This document shows positions 1 through 5,655 of a stretch of DNA of 6,721 nt, one piece after another; the first letter of the stretch is position 1; each line of letters begins with the position of its first letter. Source of the DNA: Hyphomicrobiales bacterium (lineage in GTDB: Bacteria; Pseudomonadota; Alphaproteobacteria; Rhizobiales; Devosiaceae); NCBI GenBank assembly GCA_015487985.1, contig WFOP01000146.1, forward strand, positions 1-6,721, in the 5' to 3' direction. A program made the position numbers and the translations under genes. The notes under the pieces are model-generated. The model was not told the DNA's origin. It made no database searches and saw only the letters and a list, made by a program, of their open reading frames with translations.

Positions 1-1001
1 CCCCCGCCCTTGATGAACTGGCTGAATTTTGTGACGCCGGCACAAACGTTATTGTTCTGGGCCATGTCAACGACGTGCTGCTTTATCGCCAGCTCATTCG
101 CTCCGGCGTTGCCGAATATCTGGTTCTGCCTATTGATGCCAACGCGCTGGTTACAGCAATTTCAGAGATTTTTGTCGCCGAAGACGCCCCCCCCATTGGT
201 CGCACCATCGGATTTGTTTCGGCTAAAGGGGGCGCGGGTTCCTCGACCATTGCCCATAATGCGGCCTGGGTTTCAGCCCATAGCGTGCGCCAGGAAGTAT
301 TGATTGTTGATATGGATTTGGCGTTCGGCACCGCCGGCCTTAACTTTAATCAGGATCCGCCAAACGGTATTGCTGACGCTATTTATGCGCAGGACAATCT
401 GGATGCCACGATGCTGGATCGCCTTATTTCCAAAGCGGCGAATCATGTGAATTTGCTTGCGGCTCCCGGAACGCTTGAAAAAACCTACGATCTTGGTTCC
501 ACGGATTTTGAACAGATAATCGAACTTGTTCAAAACAATATTCCGCTGGTTGTTCTGGACATTCCCCATTTATGGAGTGCCTGGGTGCGCAATACCATGT
601 CGCGTCTGGATGAAATTATAATTGTTGCCGAACCTGATCTGGCAAATCTTCGCAATGCCAAGGGACTGGCGGATACAATTCGCGCCCTGCGTCCGGGGGA
701 AAGTGAACCCCTGCTTGTCTTGAACAAGGTGGGGGTCCCCAAACGTCCCGAAATTGCCGCCAGCGAATTTGCCAGCGCCATCGGGTGCGAACTGGTGGAA
801 CAAATTGCCTTTGATGCGGCCCTGTTTGGTACCGCAGCCAATAATGGCCAGATGATTGCCGAGGTATCTTCGGTGTCAAAAATCAACGATTCATTTCAGA
901 AACTGTCCGTAAAAGTAACCGGGCGAGAACTGCCTGAACAGAGCGGAAAACTTGGCGGGCTTGATATTACGGGCCTGTTTAAAAAGCTGAAAAAGGCATA
1001 A
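1..1001 (+). CDS. cpaE: CpaE/TadZ pilus assembly ATPase-like localisation protein (5'-truncated)
   Basis: The reading frame is open from the window edge (first full codon at 3) and gives 332 residues before a TAA stop. The real start is upstream, so a GTG at 75 is internal. Visible residues 1 to about 58 (from PALDELAEFCDAGTNVIVLG, then a YLVLPID stretch) look like the end of the atypical receiver domain of CpaE/TadZ. A short linker leads to a ParA/MinD-like domain with the deviant P-loop KGGAGSST at residues 75-82; the usual second lysine is Ser80, as is common in this family. A Walker B-like IVDMDLAFG follows at about 101-109, and a VLDIPHLWSAW segment lies further on. In the family, this cytoplasmic protein localises the Tad machine, often polarly; that role is inferred here. 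It is first of four tightly spaced tad genes, 14 nt before cpaF. Identification is secure; the missing N-terminus is about half a receiver domain or more. Confidence 0.93.
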   Translation, partial: PALDELAEFCDAGTNVIVLGHVNDVLLYRQLIRSGVAEYLVLPIDANALVTAISEIFVAEDAPPIGRTIGFVSAKGGAGSSTIAHNAAWVSAHSVRQEVLIVDMDLAFGTAGLNFNQDPPNGIADAIYAQDNLDATMLDRLISKAANHVNLLAAPGTLEKTYDLGSTDFEQIIELVQNNIPLVVLDIPHLWSAWVRNTMSRLDEIIIVAEPDLANLRNAKGLADTIRALRPGESEPLLVLNKVGVPKRPEIAASEFASAIGCELVEQIAFDAALFGTAANNGQMIAEVSSVSKINDSFQKLSVKVTGRELPEQSGKLGGLDITGLFKKLKKA

Positions 1002-1015
1002 AGTAGGGCGGGTTA

Positions 1016-2542
1016 ATGTTTGGAAAACGCAAAAGCTTTGGGGGGAACACACAAAATCCCACGCATTCGGCCATTAAGCCTGCGCAACCCGAATCCGGGA
1101 AACTGCCTGCCTCACGATTGTCTTCGGGCGCCGTGCAAACCGGTGGAGAAAATCCAAAACCGCCCCAAAGCCCTCCACAACAGACAGCCGCTGCTTCCCT
1201 GGGGAAACAGGACGAATATGATGTGAATGAAGACATCAGCGGCGGGCATGACGAGGAATATTATCAAACCAAATCCACCGTATTCAATGCCCTGATCGAT
1301 TCCATTGATTTGAGCCAGTTGGCCACCATGGAAATGGAGGCGGCGCGCGAAGAAATCCGGGATATCGTTTCAGAGATTATCTCCCTGAAATCCATCATTA
1401 TGAGCATTTCCGAGCAGGAAGATTTGCTCGATGATATTTGTAATGACGTGCTTGGTTATGGCCCGCTGGAGCCGCTTCTGGCCCGCGACGACATTGCCGA
1501 TATCATGGTCAATGGTTCTCAATCCTGTTATATTGAAGTCAACGGCAAGGTGAAAAACACCAATGTCCGGTTTCGCGACGATGCGCATCTGATGAATGTT
1601 TGTCAGCGGATCGTGTCCCAGGTTGGCCGCCGTGTGGACGAAAGTTCCCCCATTTGTGATGCGCGCTTGCCCGATGGTTCGCGCGTGAATGTTATCGCGC
1701 CCCCATTGGCCATTGATGGGGCGGCCCTGACCATCCGTAAATTCAAGAAAGACAAGTTGACACTGGCCCAATTGGTCAAGTTCGGCTCGATTTCTCAGCC
1801 CGGCTCTGACCTGCTTAGAATTTTGGGGCGTGTCCGGGCAAATGTTCTGATTTCAGGGGGTACGGGTTCGGGAAAAACCACCCTTTTGAACTGCTTGACT
1901 GCTTTTATTGATCGTGATGAACGGGTCATAACGTGCGAAGATTCCGCCGAATTGCAATTGCAGCAGCCCCATGTTGTGCGCCTTGAAACCCGCCCACCAA
2001 ATCTGGAAGGGGAAGGGGAGATCACCATGCGTGATCTGATTAAGAACTGCCTGCGTATGCGCCCGGAGCGTATTATTGTTGGTGAGGTGCGCGGGCCGGA
2101 GGCCTTTGATTTGCTTCAGGCCATGAATACCGGCCACGATGGTTCGATGGGAACATTGCATGCCAACTCTCCCCGTGAGGCGCTGTCGCGTCTTGAATCA
2201 ATGATTACCATGGGAGGCTATTCGCTTCCCTCAAGAACAATTCGCGAGATGATCGTTTCTTCGATTGATGTTGTTGTTCAGGCGGCGCGCCTGCGGGACG
2301 GCTCGCGCCGCATCACCCATGTAACCGAAATACTGGGTCTTGAGGGGGATGTGATCGTTACCCAGGACATATTCCTTTATGACATTCTGGGGGAAGATGA
2401 AAACGCCAAGATTATCGGCCAACATCGCTCCACAGGCATTACAAAGCCCAAGGTGGCAGAGCGTGCGCGCTATTTCAATGAAGAAGCGGCCTTGGTTGAG
2501 GCCCTTGAAGCGGCCAATCCGACCGCTCAAAAATCGGCATAG
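1016..2542 (+). CDS. cpaF: CpaF/TadA secretion-type ATPase of the Tad pilus
   Basis: A 508-residue GspE/VirB11-superfamily ATPase that hydrolyses ATP at the inner membrane to drive Flp pilus assembly. Residues 1 to about 80 are low complexity, rich in Pro, Gln, Ser and Gly, and probably disordered. An N-terminal helical domain (about 85-260) includes GYGPLEPLL and the family-typical IADIMVNGS stretch. The RecA-like core carries Walker A GGTGSGKT at 281-288 (Lys287), the Asp-box-like [11 protein letters not shown], a Walker B-like VGEVRG with Glu357, and the His-box [10 protein letters not shown] with His374 and His382. An ARARYF motif near the end is also usual. Length fits alphaproteobacterial CpaF. 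The ATG has an AGGG at 1005-1008, seven bases upstream. It lies 14 nt after cpaE and 10 nt before tadB, so it is co-transcribed. All catalytic motifs are intact. It is clearly distinct from conjugation VirB11 because of its tadB/tadC neighbours. Confidence 0.97.
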   Translation: MFGKRKSFGGNTQNPTHSAIKPAQPESGKLPASRLSSGAVQTGGENPKPPQSPPQQTAAASLGKQDEYDVNEDISGGHDEEYYQTKSTVFNALIDSIDLSQLATMEMEAAREEIRDIVSEIISLKSIIMSISEQEDLLDDICNDVLGYGPLEPLLARDDIADIMVNGSQSCYIEVNGKVKNTNVRFRDDAHLMNVCQRIVSQVGRRVDESSPICDARLPDGSRVNVIAPPLAIDGAALTIRKFKKDKLTLAQLVKFGSISQPGSDLLRILGRVRANVLISGGTGSGKTTLLNCLTAFIDRDERVITCEDSAELQLQQPHVVRLETRPPNLEGEGEITMRDLIKNCLRMRPERIIVGEVRGPEAFDLLQAMNTGHDGSMGTLHANSPREALSRLESMITMGGYSLPSRTIREMIVSSIDVVVQAARLRDGSRRITHVTEILGLEGDVIVTQDIFLYDILGEDENAKIIGQHRSTGITKPKVAERARYFNEEAALVEALEAANPTAQKSA

Positions 2543-2546
2543 GGGG
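2541..2546 (+). promoter_or_regulatory. Ribosome binding site of tadB, overlapping the cpaF stop
   Basis: AGGGGG shares its AG with the TAG stop of cpaF and sits six bases before the ATG at 2553. It decides the tadB start: the frame is open much further upstream inside cpaF, but no comparable site precedes an earlier start. The overlap suggests translational coupling. Confidence 0.75.
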
Positions 2547-2552
2547 CAAAAC

Positions 2553-3530
2553 ATGTCACCTTTCATATTAGGAATTTTGATTTTCATATGTGTCGGGGCG
2601 CTTGGCATTGCATTTGTCCCCTCTCTGGCCGGTTCCGGGCGCGCAGAAAAACGAATTAAGGCCCTCAATACAGGGGATCCCCTTAAGTCTCCGGATGAGA
2701 GAATTGCCGGCGATCGGGATCGCAGGCGCAAGGAATTGCAGCAGTCCATCATGGATCAGGCCAGGGAAAATGAAAAAAAGAAAAAACGTGTTCCCCTGCA
2801 AATGCAGCTGTTCCAGGCCGGAATGAAGCTGAAAAAGGGGGCGTTTATTCGCAATTCGCTGATTTTGGGCGCCATTATTTTTGTGCTGTTGTTTGTTTTG
2901 GGTGTGCCAATGCTGTTTACGGCGACATTTGCCGGGGCGGGGGCCTACCTTTTGCCGCGCATGTATCTGGCACGCCGTCGCAAGAAATTCAGAAAGGCCT
3001 TTCTTGAAGAGCTCCCAAACGCGGTGGAGGCCATTGTGCGCGGCGTAAAAACCGGTCTGCCCCTCAACGATTCCCTTAAAATTGTTGCCAGAGAAGCAAA
3101 AGAACCGGTCCGATCCGAATTTGCCCATGTTGTTGATGCCCAGGCCATGGGCCAGTCCACAGAAGATGCCGTGGCGCTGATTTATGAACGGGTTCCTCTT
3201 TCTGAAGTGAACTTTTTTGTGGTGGTTATTTCCGTTCAGCAAAAATCGGGCGGCAATCTTTCTGAAGCTCTGACCAATCTGGCCCGTGTTCTAAGAGATC
3301 GCAAAAAGATGCAGGCCAAGGTGCAGGCCATGTCCTCCGAAGCAAAAGCATCCGCCTATATTATTGGTTCCCTGCCCTTCATCGTTGCCGCGCTGGTGAG
3401 TTTTGTTACCCCCACCTACCTGTTACCTCTGGTTGCGGTGCCGCTTGGAAATATCATGCTCGGGGTTGCCGCCGTGATGATGTCCATTGGCATTTTCATC
3501 ATGAACCGAATGATTCAGTTCGACTATTAG
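2553..3530 (+). CDS. tadB: TadB inner-membrane platform protein of the Tad pilus
   Basis: A 325-residue polytopic membrane protein with one type II secretion F (GspF-like) domain. It forms, with TadC, the inner-membrane platform on which the CpaF ATPase acts. A membrane segment lies at about 3-25, followed by a charged cytoplasmic stretch (about 28-80) ending in a lysine-rich run. Then come a hydrophobic hairpin at about 102-136, a cytoplasmic F domain at about 150-265 (with LPNAVEAIVRGVKTGLPL and QQKSGGNLSEAL, both typical of TadB), and two C-terminal membrane segments at about 267-288 and 290-316. The ATG at 2553 was chosen because of the strong ribosome binding site just upstream; a longer reading would overlap cpaF by over 160 nt and lose the N-terminal membrane segment as the true terminus. 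It lies 10 nt after cpaF and 9 nt before tadC. Confidence 0.95.
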   Translation: MSPFILGILIFICVGALGIAFVPSLAGSGRAEKRIKALNTGDPLKSPDERIAGDRDRRRKELQQSIMDQARENEKKKKRVPLQMQLFQAGMKLKKGAFIRNSLILGAIIFVLLFVLGVPMLFTATFAGAGAYLLPRMYLARRRKKFRKAFLEELPNAVEAIVRGVKTGLPLNDSLKIVAREAKEPVRSEFAHVVDAQAMGQSTEDAVALIYERVPLSEVNFFVVVISVQQKSGGNLSEALTNLARVLRDRKKMQAKVQAMSSEAKASAYIIGSLPFIVAALVSFVTPTYLLPLVAVPLGNIMLGVAAVMMSIGIFIMNRMIQFDY

Positions 3531-3534
3531 GGGG
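3529..3534 (+). promoter_or_regulatory. Ribosome binding site of tadC, overlapping the tadB stop
   Basis: AGGGGG overlaps the TAG stop of tadB and lies five bases before the GTG at 3540. It supports the GTG start over the in-frame ATG at 3555, which would leave a 20-base gap. The stop-plus-SD arrangement is the same as at the cpaF/tadB junction. Confidence 0.7.
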
Positions 3535-3539
3535 CGGCA

Positions 3540-4535
3540 GTGAATTTTTTTGACATGCTGACAGATCCCGGGTTTTTGACCGCACTTTTTGCCGCGCTGT
3601 CCGCCGCCGCTGTGGTGTTTACTTTTGGTGCGCAGTTTTTTGACCGTTCCGAACTCAAGCAGCGCATCAAGCGGGTTGCGGTTGAACGCGAACGCATGCG
3701 CGCCGAGGAGCTGGCGCGGCTCAAGGGGCGCGATGCTCAGCAGTCCAAGGGCACCCTGCGTTCGGCGGAAAGCACAACCTTTGTACGCCGCACCGTTGAA
3801 TCCTTTTCGCTGCGCAAGGCATTTCTGGACGATCAAACGGTGCAAAAACTGGCGCAGGCCGGCTATCGCACCACCTCGGACCTGACCACCTATCTGTTCA
3901 TGCGCTTTGTCACGCCCATAATTCTTTTTATCGCCAGTTTTATCTATCTTGGTTTCATCACCATGCCCGACCGGCCACTATATATGATCGCCCTTTATGC
4001 GACCGCCATTGGCCTGATCGGCTCCTATTTGCCGGTCATTTTGCTCAAGAATAAAATAATCAAGCGCCAGCAGTCTATTCAAAAGGCGTGGCCTGATACG
4101 TTGGACCTGATGCTGCTATGCGTTGAGTCCGGCATGTCCATTGAACATGCCATTCAACGGGTGGCGGCTGAAATGGGCCAGCAAAGCCCGGAATTGGCGG
4201 AGGAACTTATGCTCACCAAAGCCGAACTTTCTTTCCTGGAAAATCGCGCACACGCATACGAAAACCTGGCGAACAGAACCAATCTGGATAGCGTGCGCTC
4301 CGTTGCAACCGCCCTCATTCAGGCAGACAAATATGGCACTTCGGTTGGTCAGGCCCTGCGCGTGATGGCTGAGGAGGGGCGTGAACAGCGCATGATGGCG
4401 GCGGAAAAGAAGGCCGCATCCCTGCCCCCGAAAATGACGGTGCCGCTTATCGTGTTTTTCCTGCCGGTGCTTTTCATTGTGATTATTTCCCCGGCCATCA
4501 TCAAGGTGATGGAAAATGGCGGGCTTGGCTTCTAA
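3540..4535 (+). CDS. tadC: TadC inner-membrane platform protein of the Tad pilus
   Basis: A 331-residue membrane protein with a type II secretion F domain, the partner of TadB. An N-terminal membrane segment lies at about 11-33, then a charged, coiled-coil-like stretch (about 35-65), membrane segments at about 120-140 and 146-168, the F domain at about 184-300, and a C-terminal membrane segment at about 300-322. Family-typical blocks are WPDTLDLMLLCVESGMSIEHA (181-205 region) and GTSVGQALRVMAEEGREQRM (266-285), followed by the KAASLPPKMTVPL stretch. Length is normal for TadC. A GTG start is preferred because of the ribosome binding site that overlaps the tadB stop. It is the last gene of the visible tad operon; no tadD, tadE or tadF follows on this strand, and a repeat array and terminator come immediately downstream. 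Confidence 0.95.
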   Translation: MNFFDMLTDPGFLTALFAALSAAAVVFTFGAQFFDRSELKQRIKRVAVERERMRAEELARLKGRDAQQSKGTLRSAESTTFVRRTVESFSLRKAFLDDQTVQKLAQAGYRTTSDLTTYLFMRFVTPIILFIASFIYLGFITMPDRPLYMIALYATAIGLIGSYLPVILLKNKIIKRQQSIQKAWPDTLDLMLLCVESGMSIEHAIQRVAAEMGQQSPELAEELMLTKAELSFLENRAHAYENLANRTNLDSVRSVATALIQADKYGTSVGQALRVMAEEGREQRMMAAEKKAASLPPKMTVPLIVFFLPVLFIVIISPAIIKVMENGGLGF

Positions 4536-4547
4536 AAAGAAGTTGCC

Positions 4548-4649
4548 GGATACAGGTGTGCCTTGGATACAGGTGTGCCTTGGATACAGATGTGCCTTGG
4601 GTGCGCGAATATCTTGGGTGCGCGAATATCTTGGGCGCAGGTGTGACTG
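4548..4649 (+). repeat. Six head-to-tail 17-bp tandem repeats after tadC
   Basis: Six contiguous units of exactly 17 bp start 12 nt after the tadC stop. Units at 4548-4564 and 4565-4581 are both GGATACAGGTGTGCCTT, and 4582-4598 differs from them by one base (G to A at 4590). Units at 4599-4615 and 4616-4632 are both GGGTGCGCGAATATCTT. The last, 4633-4649, is GGGCGCAGGTGTGACTG, whose left part resembles the second class and right part the first. The two classes agree at 9 of 17 positions, mainly the ends (GG...CTT). Seventeen is not a multiple of three and the tadC frame is already closed, so it is not coding. It would be transcribed as the tad operon's 3' untranslated region. Its function is unknown; a slippage-generated minisatellite is the simplest reading. 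Confidence 0.93.
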
Positions 4650-4655
4650 GGGTAT

Positions 4656-4685
4656 AAAATGGCCCGTATCAGAAACGGGCCTTTT
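4656..4685. terminator. Bidirectional intrinsic terminator between tadC and tadD
   Basis: A perfect 7-bp stem, GGCCCGT (4661-4667) with ACGGGCC (4675-4681), encloses a 7-nt loop (ATCAGAA). On + it is followed by TTTT (4682-4685); on - the stem is followed by ATTTTATA (complement of 4653-4660). The arrangement fits termination of the tad transcript from the left and of the tadD transcript from the right, as expected between convergent genes. A weaker hairpin (GTTTG 4693-4697 with CAAAC 4703-4707, then TTTT) lies just beyond it on +. Confidence 0.85.
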
Positions 4686-4711
4686 CCTTGCCGTTTGGCT
4701 TTCAAACCGTT

Positions 4712-5458
4712 TTAGCCGGCGTCTTTGATCGTATCCCAACGGTTTTGCTGGGTTAACAAGGCTCTGATATAGGCCATATTTGCCTCCACCTGATCGGGGG
4801 GCAATTCAGAAAGATAAATGGCGCGGGCTTCATCAAATCGGCCCTGCAATCCAAGCACCAGCGCCAGATTTTGCCGGATACGCGAGTTGGCTCCGGATTT
4901 GCGCTGGGCGCGGACAAGATGCTCTTCAGCCTTTGCAAGGTCCGAAGTCATGGCAAAGGAAAGCCCCATATTTGCTTCAAGAGAGGCTTCATTGGGGGCC
5001 AGAATCATGGCCTGGGCATAAAGGGCACGGGCCTGTTGGTTCTGTCCCATCTGGTCCAGAATGGCCCCCTTGACCGAAAGCGCGTTCCAGTTGGGATTTT
5101 CTGGCCGAATGGTATTATTGATGACGTTGAGGGCCTGAGAAAAGCGCCCGTCCGCCGCCAGCGCCTTGGCATAGGCAATATCCACATCGGGGTCGTTGCG
5201 ATGGGAAGCCAGCGTGATTTCAAGCACTGAAACCGCCTGCTTGGCTTGTCCCACCGCGCGCAGGGCCGCCGCAAAATTTATCGCCGCATATTTGTCATTG
5301 CGGTTTTTTTCAAACCGGGCTGCAAGCTGGGCAAGATTGGATTGTGCTTCCATTTGTGACAATCCCGAATAGTCCGGGGAGCGTCTGCTCCCCGAATTTG
5401 ACGCACAGGCCGAAAGTGCAACCGCCGCCACCCCGATCATCAGGAATGAGCGCGTCAT
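4712..5458 (-). CDS. tadD: TadD-like tetratricopeptide-repeat lipoprotein
   Basis: Read from the ATG at 5458, this is a 248-residue lipoprotein. Residues 1-17 form a signal peptide ending in the lipobox L15-S16-A17-C18; Cys18 is the expected lipidation site and Ala at +2 favours outer-membrane sorting. About five TPR-like helical pairs span residues 57-224, the clearest at about 124-157 (WNALSVKGAILDQMGQNQQA onward, ending LAPN). In Tad systems TadD is an outer-membrane TPR lipoprotein implicated in secretin assembly or stability; that role is inferred from fold and neighbourhood. A GTG at 5506 would add 16 residues before the signal peptide and is less likely; neither start has a clear Shine-Dalgarno. 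The gene is convergent with tadC, so it has its own promoter, and it ends about 30 nt from the shared terminator. A generic TPR lipoprotein remains possible, but length and context favour TadD. Confidence 0.87.
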   Translation of the reverse strand: MTRSFLMIGVAAVALSACASNSGSRRSPDYSGLSQMEAQSNLAQLAARFEKNRNDKYAAINFAAALRAVGQAKQAVSVLEITLASHRNDPDVDIAYAKALAADGRFSQALNVINNTIRPENPNWNALSVKGAILDQMGQNQQARALYAQAMILAPNEASLEANMGLSFAMTSDLAKAEEHLVRAQRKSGANSRIRQNLALVLGLQGRFDEARAIYLSELPPDQVEANMAYIRALLTQQNRWDTIKDAG

Positions 5459-5519
5459 GCGCGAGAGCGTGTTTAATGAGTGTTGCACTTTGCTCGATAC
5501 AGCCACGGTTTAACAATCC

Positions 5520-5542
5520 AATTGGTTTTCCATTGACCAATT
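5520..5542. repeat. Inverted repeat AATTGGT-N9-ACCAATT upstream of tadD
   Basis: Perfect 7-bp arms at 5520-5526 and 5536-5542 are separated by nine bases. It lies 62 nt upstream of the preferred tadD ATG on the minus strand, in the region where its promoter is expected. This could be an operator half-site pair with centres 16 bp apart, or a chance AT-rich repeat; no known regulator consensus is recognised. Confidence 0.45.
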
Positions 5543-5565
5543 TCAATAAATCATTAACCCTAACA

Positions 5566-5592
5566 GTCAGTTAAACTGACGCCTTCAAGGCG
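5566..5592. promoter_or_regulatory. Two abutting palindromes in the tadD/aminopeptidase divergent region
   Basis: GTCAGTTAAACTGAC (5566-5580) is a perfect palindrome with 7-bp arms around a single central A. Immediately after it, sharing one base, CGCCTTCAAGGCG (5580-5592) is a perfect palindrome with 6-bp arms around a single C. One-base centres are unsuited to RNA hairpins of that size but typical of DNA sites bound by dimeric repressors. They sit between divergently transcribed genes, about 64-90 nt upstream of the aminopeptidase ATG and about 110-135 nt upstream of the tadD ATG. An operator role is inferred; I recognise no specific regulator. Confidence 0.5.
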
Positions 5593-5600
5593 ATTTGTCC

Positions 5601-5620
5601 GCCGTTCCCAAATGGACGGC
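5601..5620 (+). promoter_or_regulatory. Stem-loop in the leader of the aminopeptidase gene
   Basis: GCCGTTC (5601-5607) pairs with GGACGGC (5614-5620) to give a 7-bp stem including one G-U pair, with a 6-nt loop (CCAAAT). An outer TTTG (5594-5597) could pair with CAAA (5625-5628) across a small internal loop. No T-tract follows on either strand, so it is not an intrinsic terminator. It lies 35 nt upstream of the aminopeptidase start and may act in the mRNA leader if transcription begins upstream; that is inference. Confidence 0.4.
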
Positions 5621-5655
5621 AGCGCAAAATTTCACCAAAGGATTGTAAATTAAGC

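Noticed and set aside
225..248. Defective ATPase in CpaE because the P-loop lysine is replaced by serine
   Set aside because: KGGxGSST-type P-loops are a usual feature of CpaE/TadZ proteins, and the upstream signature lysine is kept, so it is a family trait rather than a mutation.
2774..2780. Slippery heptamer A AAA AAG in frame in tadB, a possible -1 frameshift site
   Set aside because: It lies in a lysine-rich stretch where such heptamers arise readily. The -1 frame gives no recognisable domain, and the zero-frame TadB is complete and of normal length.
4548..4649. CRISPR array
   Set aside because: The units are only 17 bp and directly abut one another with no spacers, and no cas genes are nearby.
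4516..4728. Open frame of 70 codons running through the 17-bp repeats
   Set aside because: It begins inside tadC in another frame, the 17-bp period shifts frame at each unit, and it crosses the terminator hairpin. There is no ribosome binding site or family resemblance.
4116..4739. Minus-strand open frame of 207 codons opposite tadC
   Set aside because: It is a shadow of the well-conserved TadC frame, has an irregular Cys/His/Arg-rich composition and covers the repeat array and terminator.
5507..5580. CtrA binding site (TTAA-N7-TTAA) in the divergent region
   Set aside because: TTAACC (5554-5559) and TTAA (5571-5574) occur but are 13 bases apart rather than 7, and TTTAAC at 5509-5514 has no partner at the right spacing.
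5507..5655. Sigma-70-like promoters for tadD and the aminopeptidase
   Set aside because: TTGACC (5533-5538, +) and TTGAAA (5546-5541, -) resemble -35 boxes, but no acceptable -10 box lies 16-18 bases downstream of either, so no promoter can be called.
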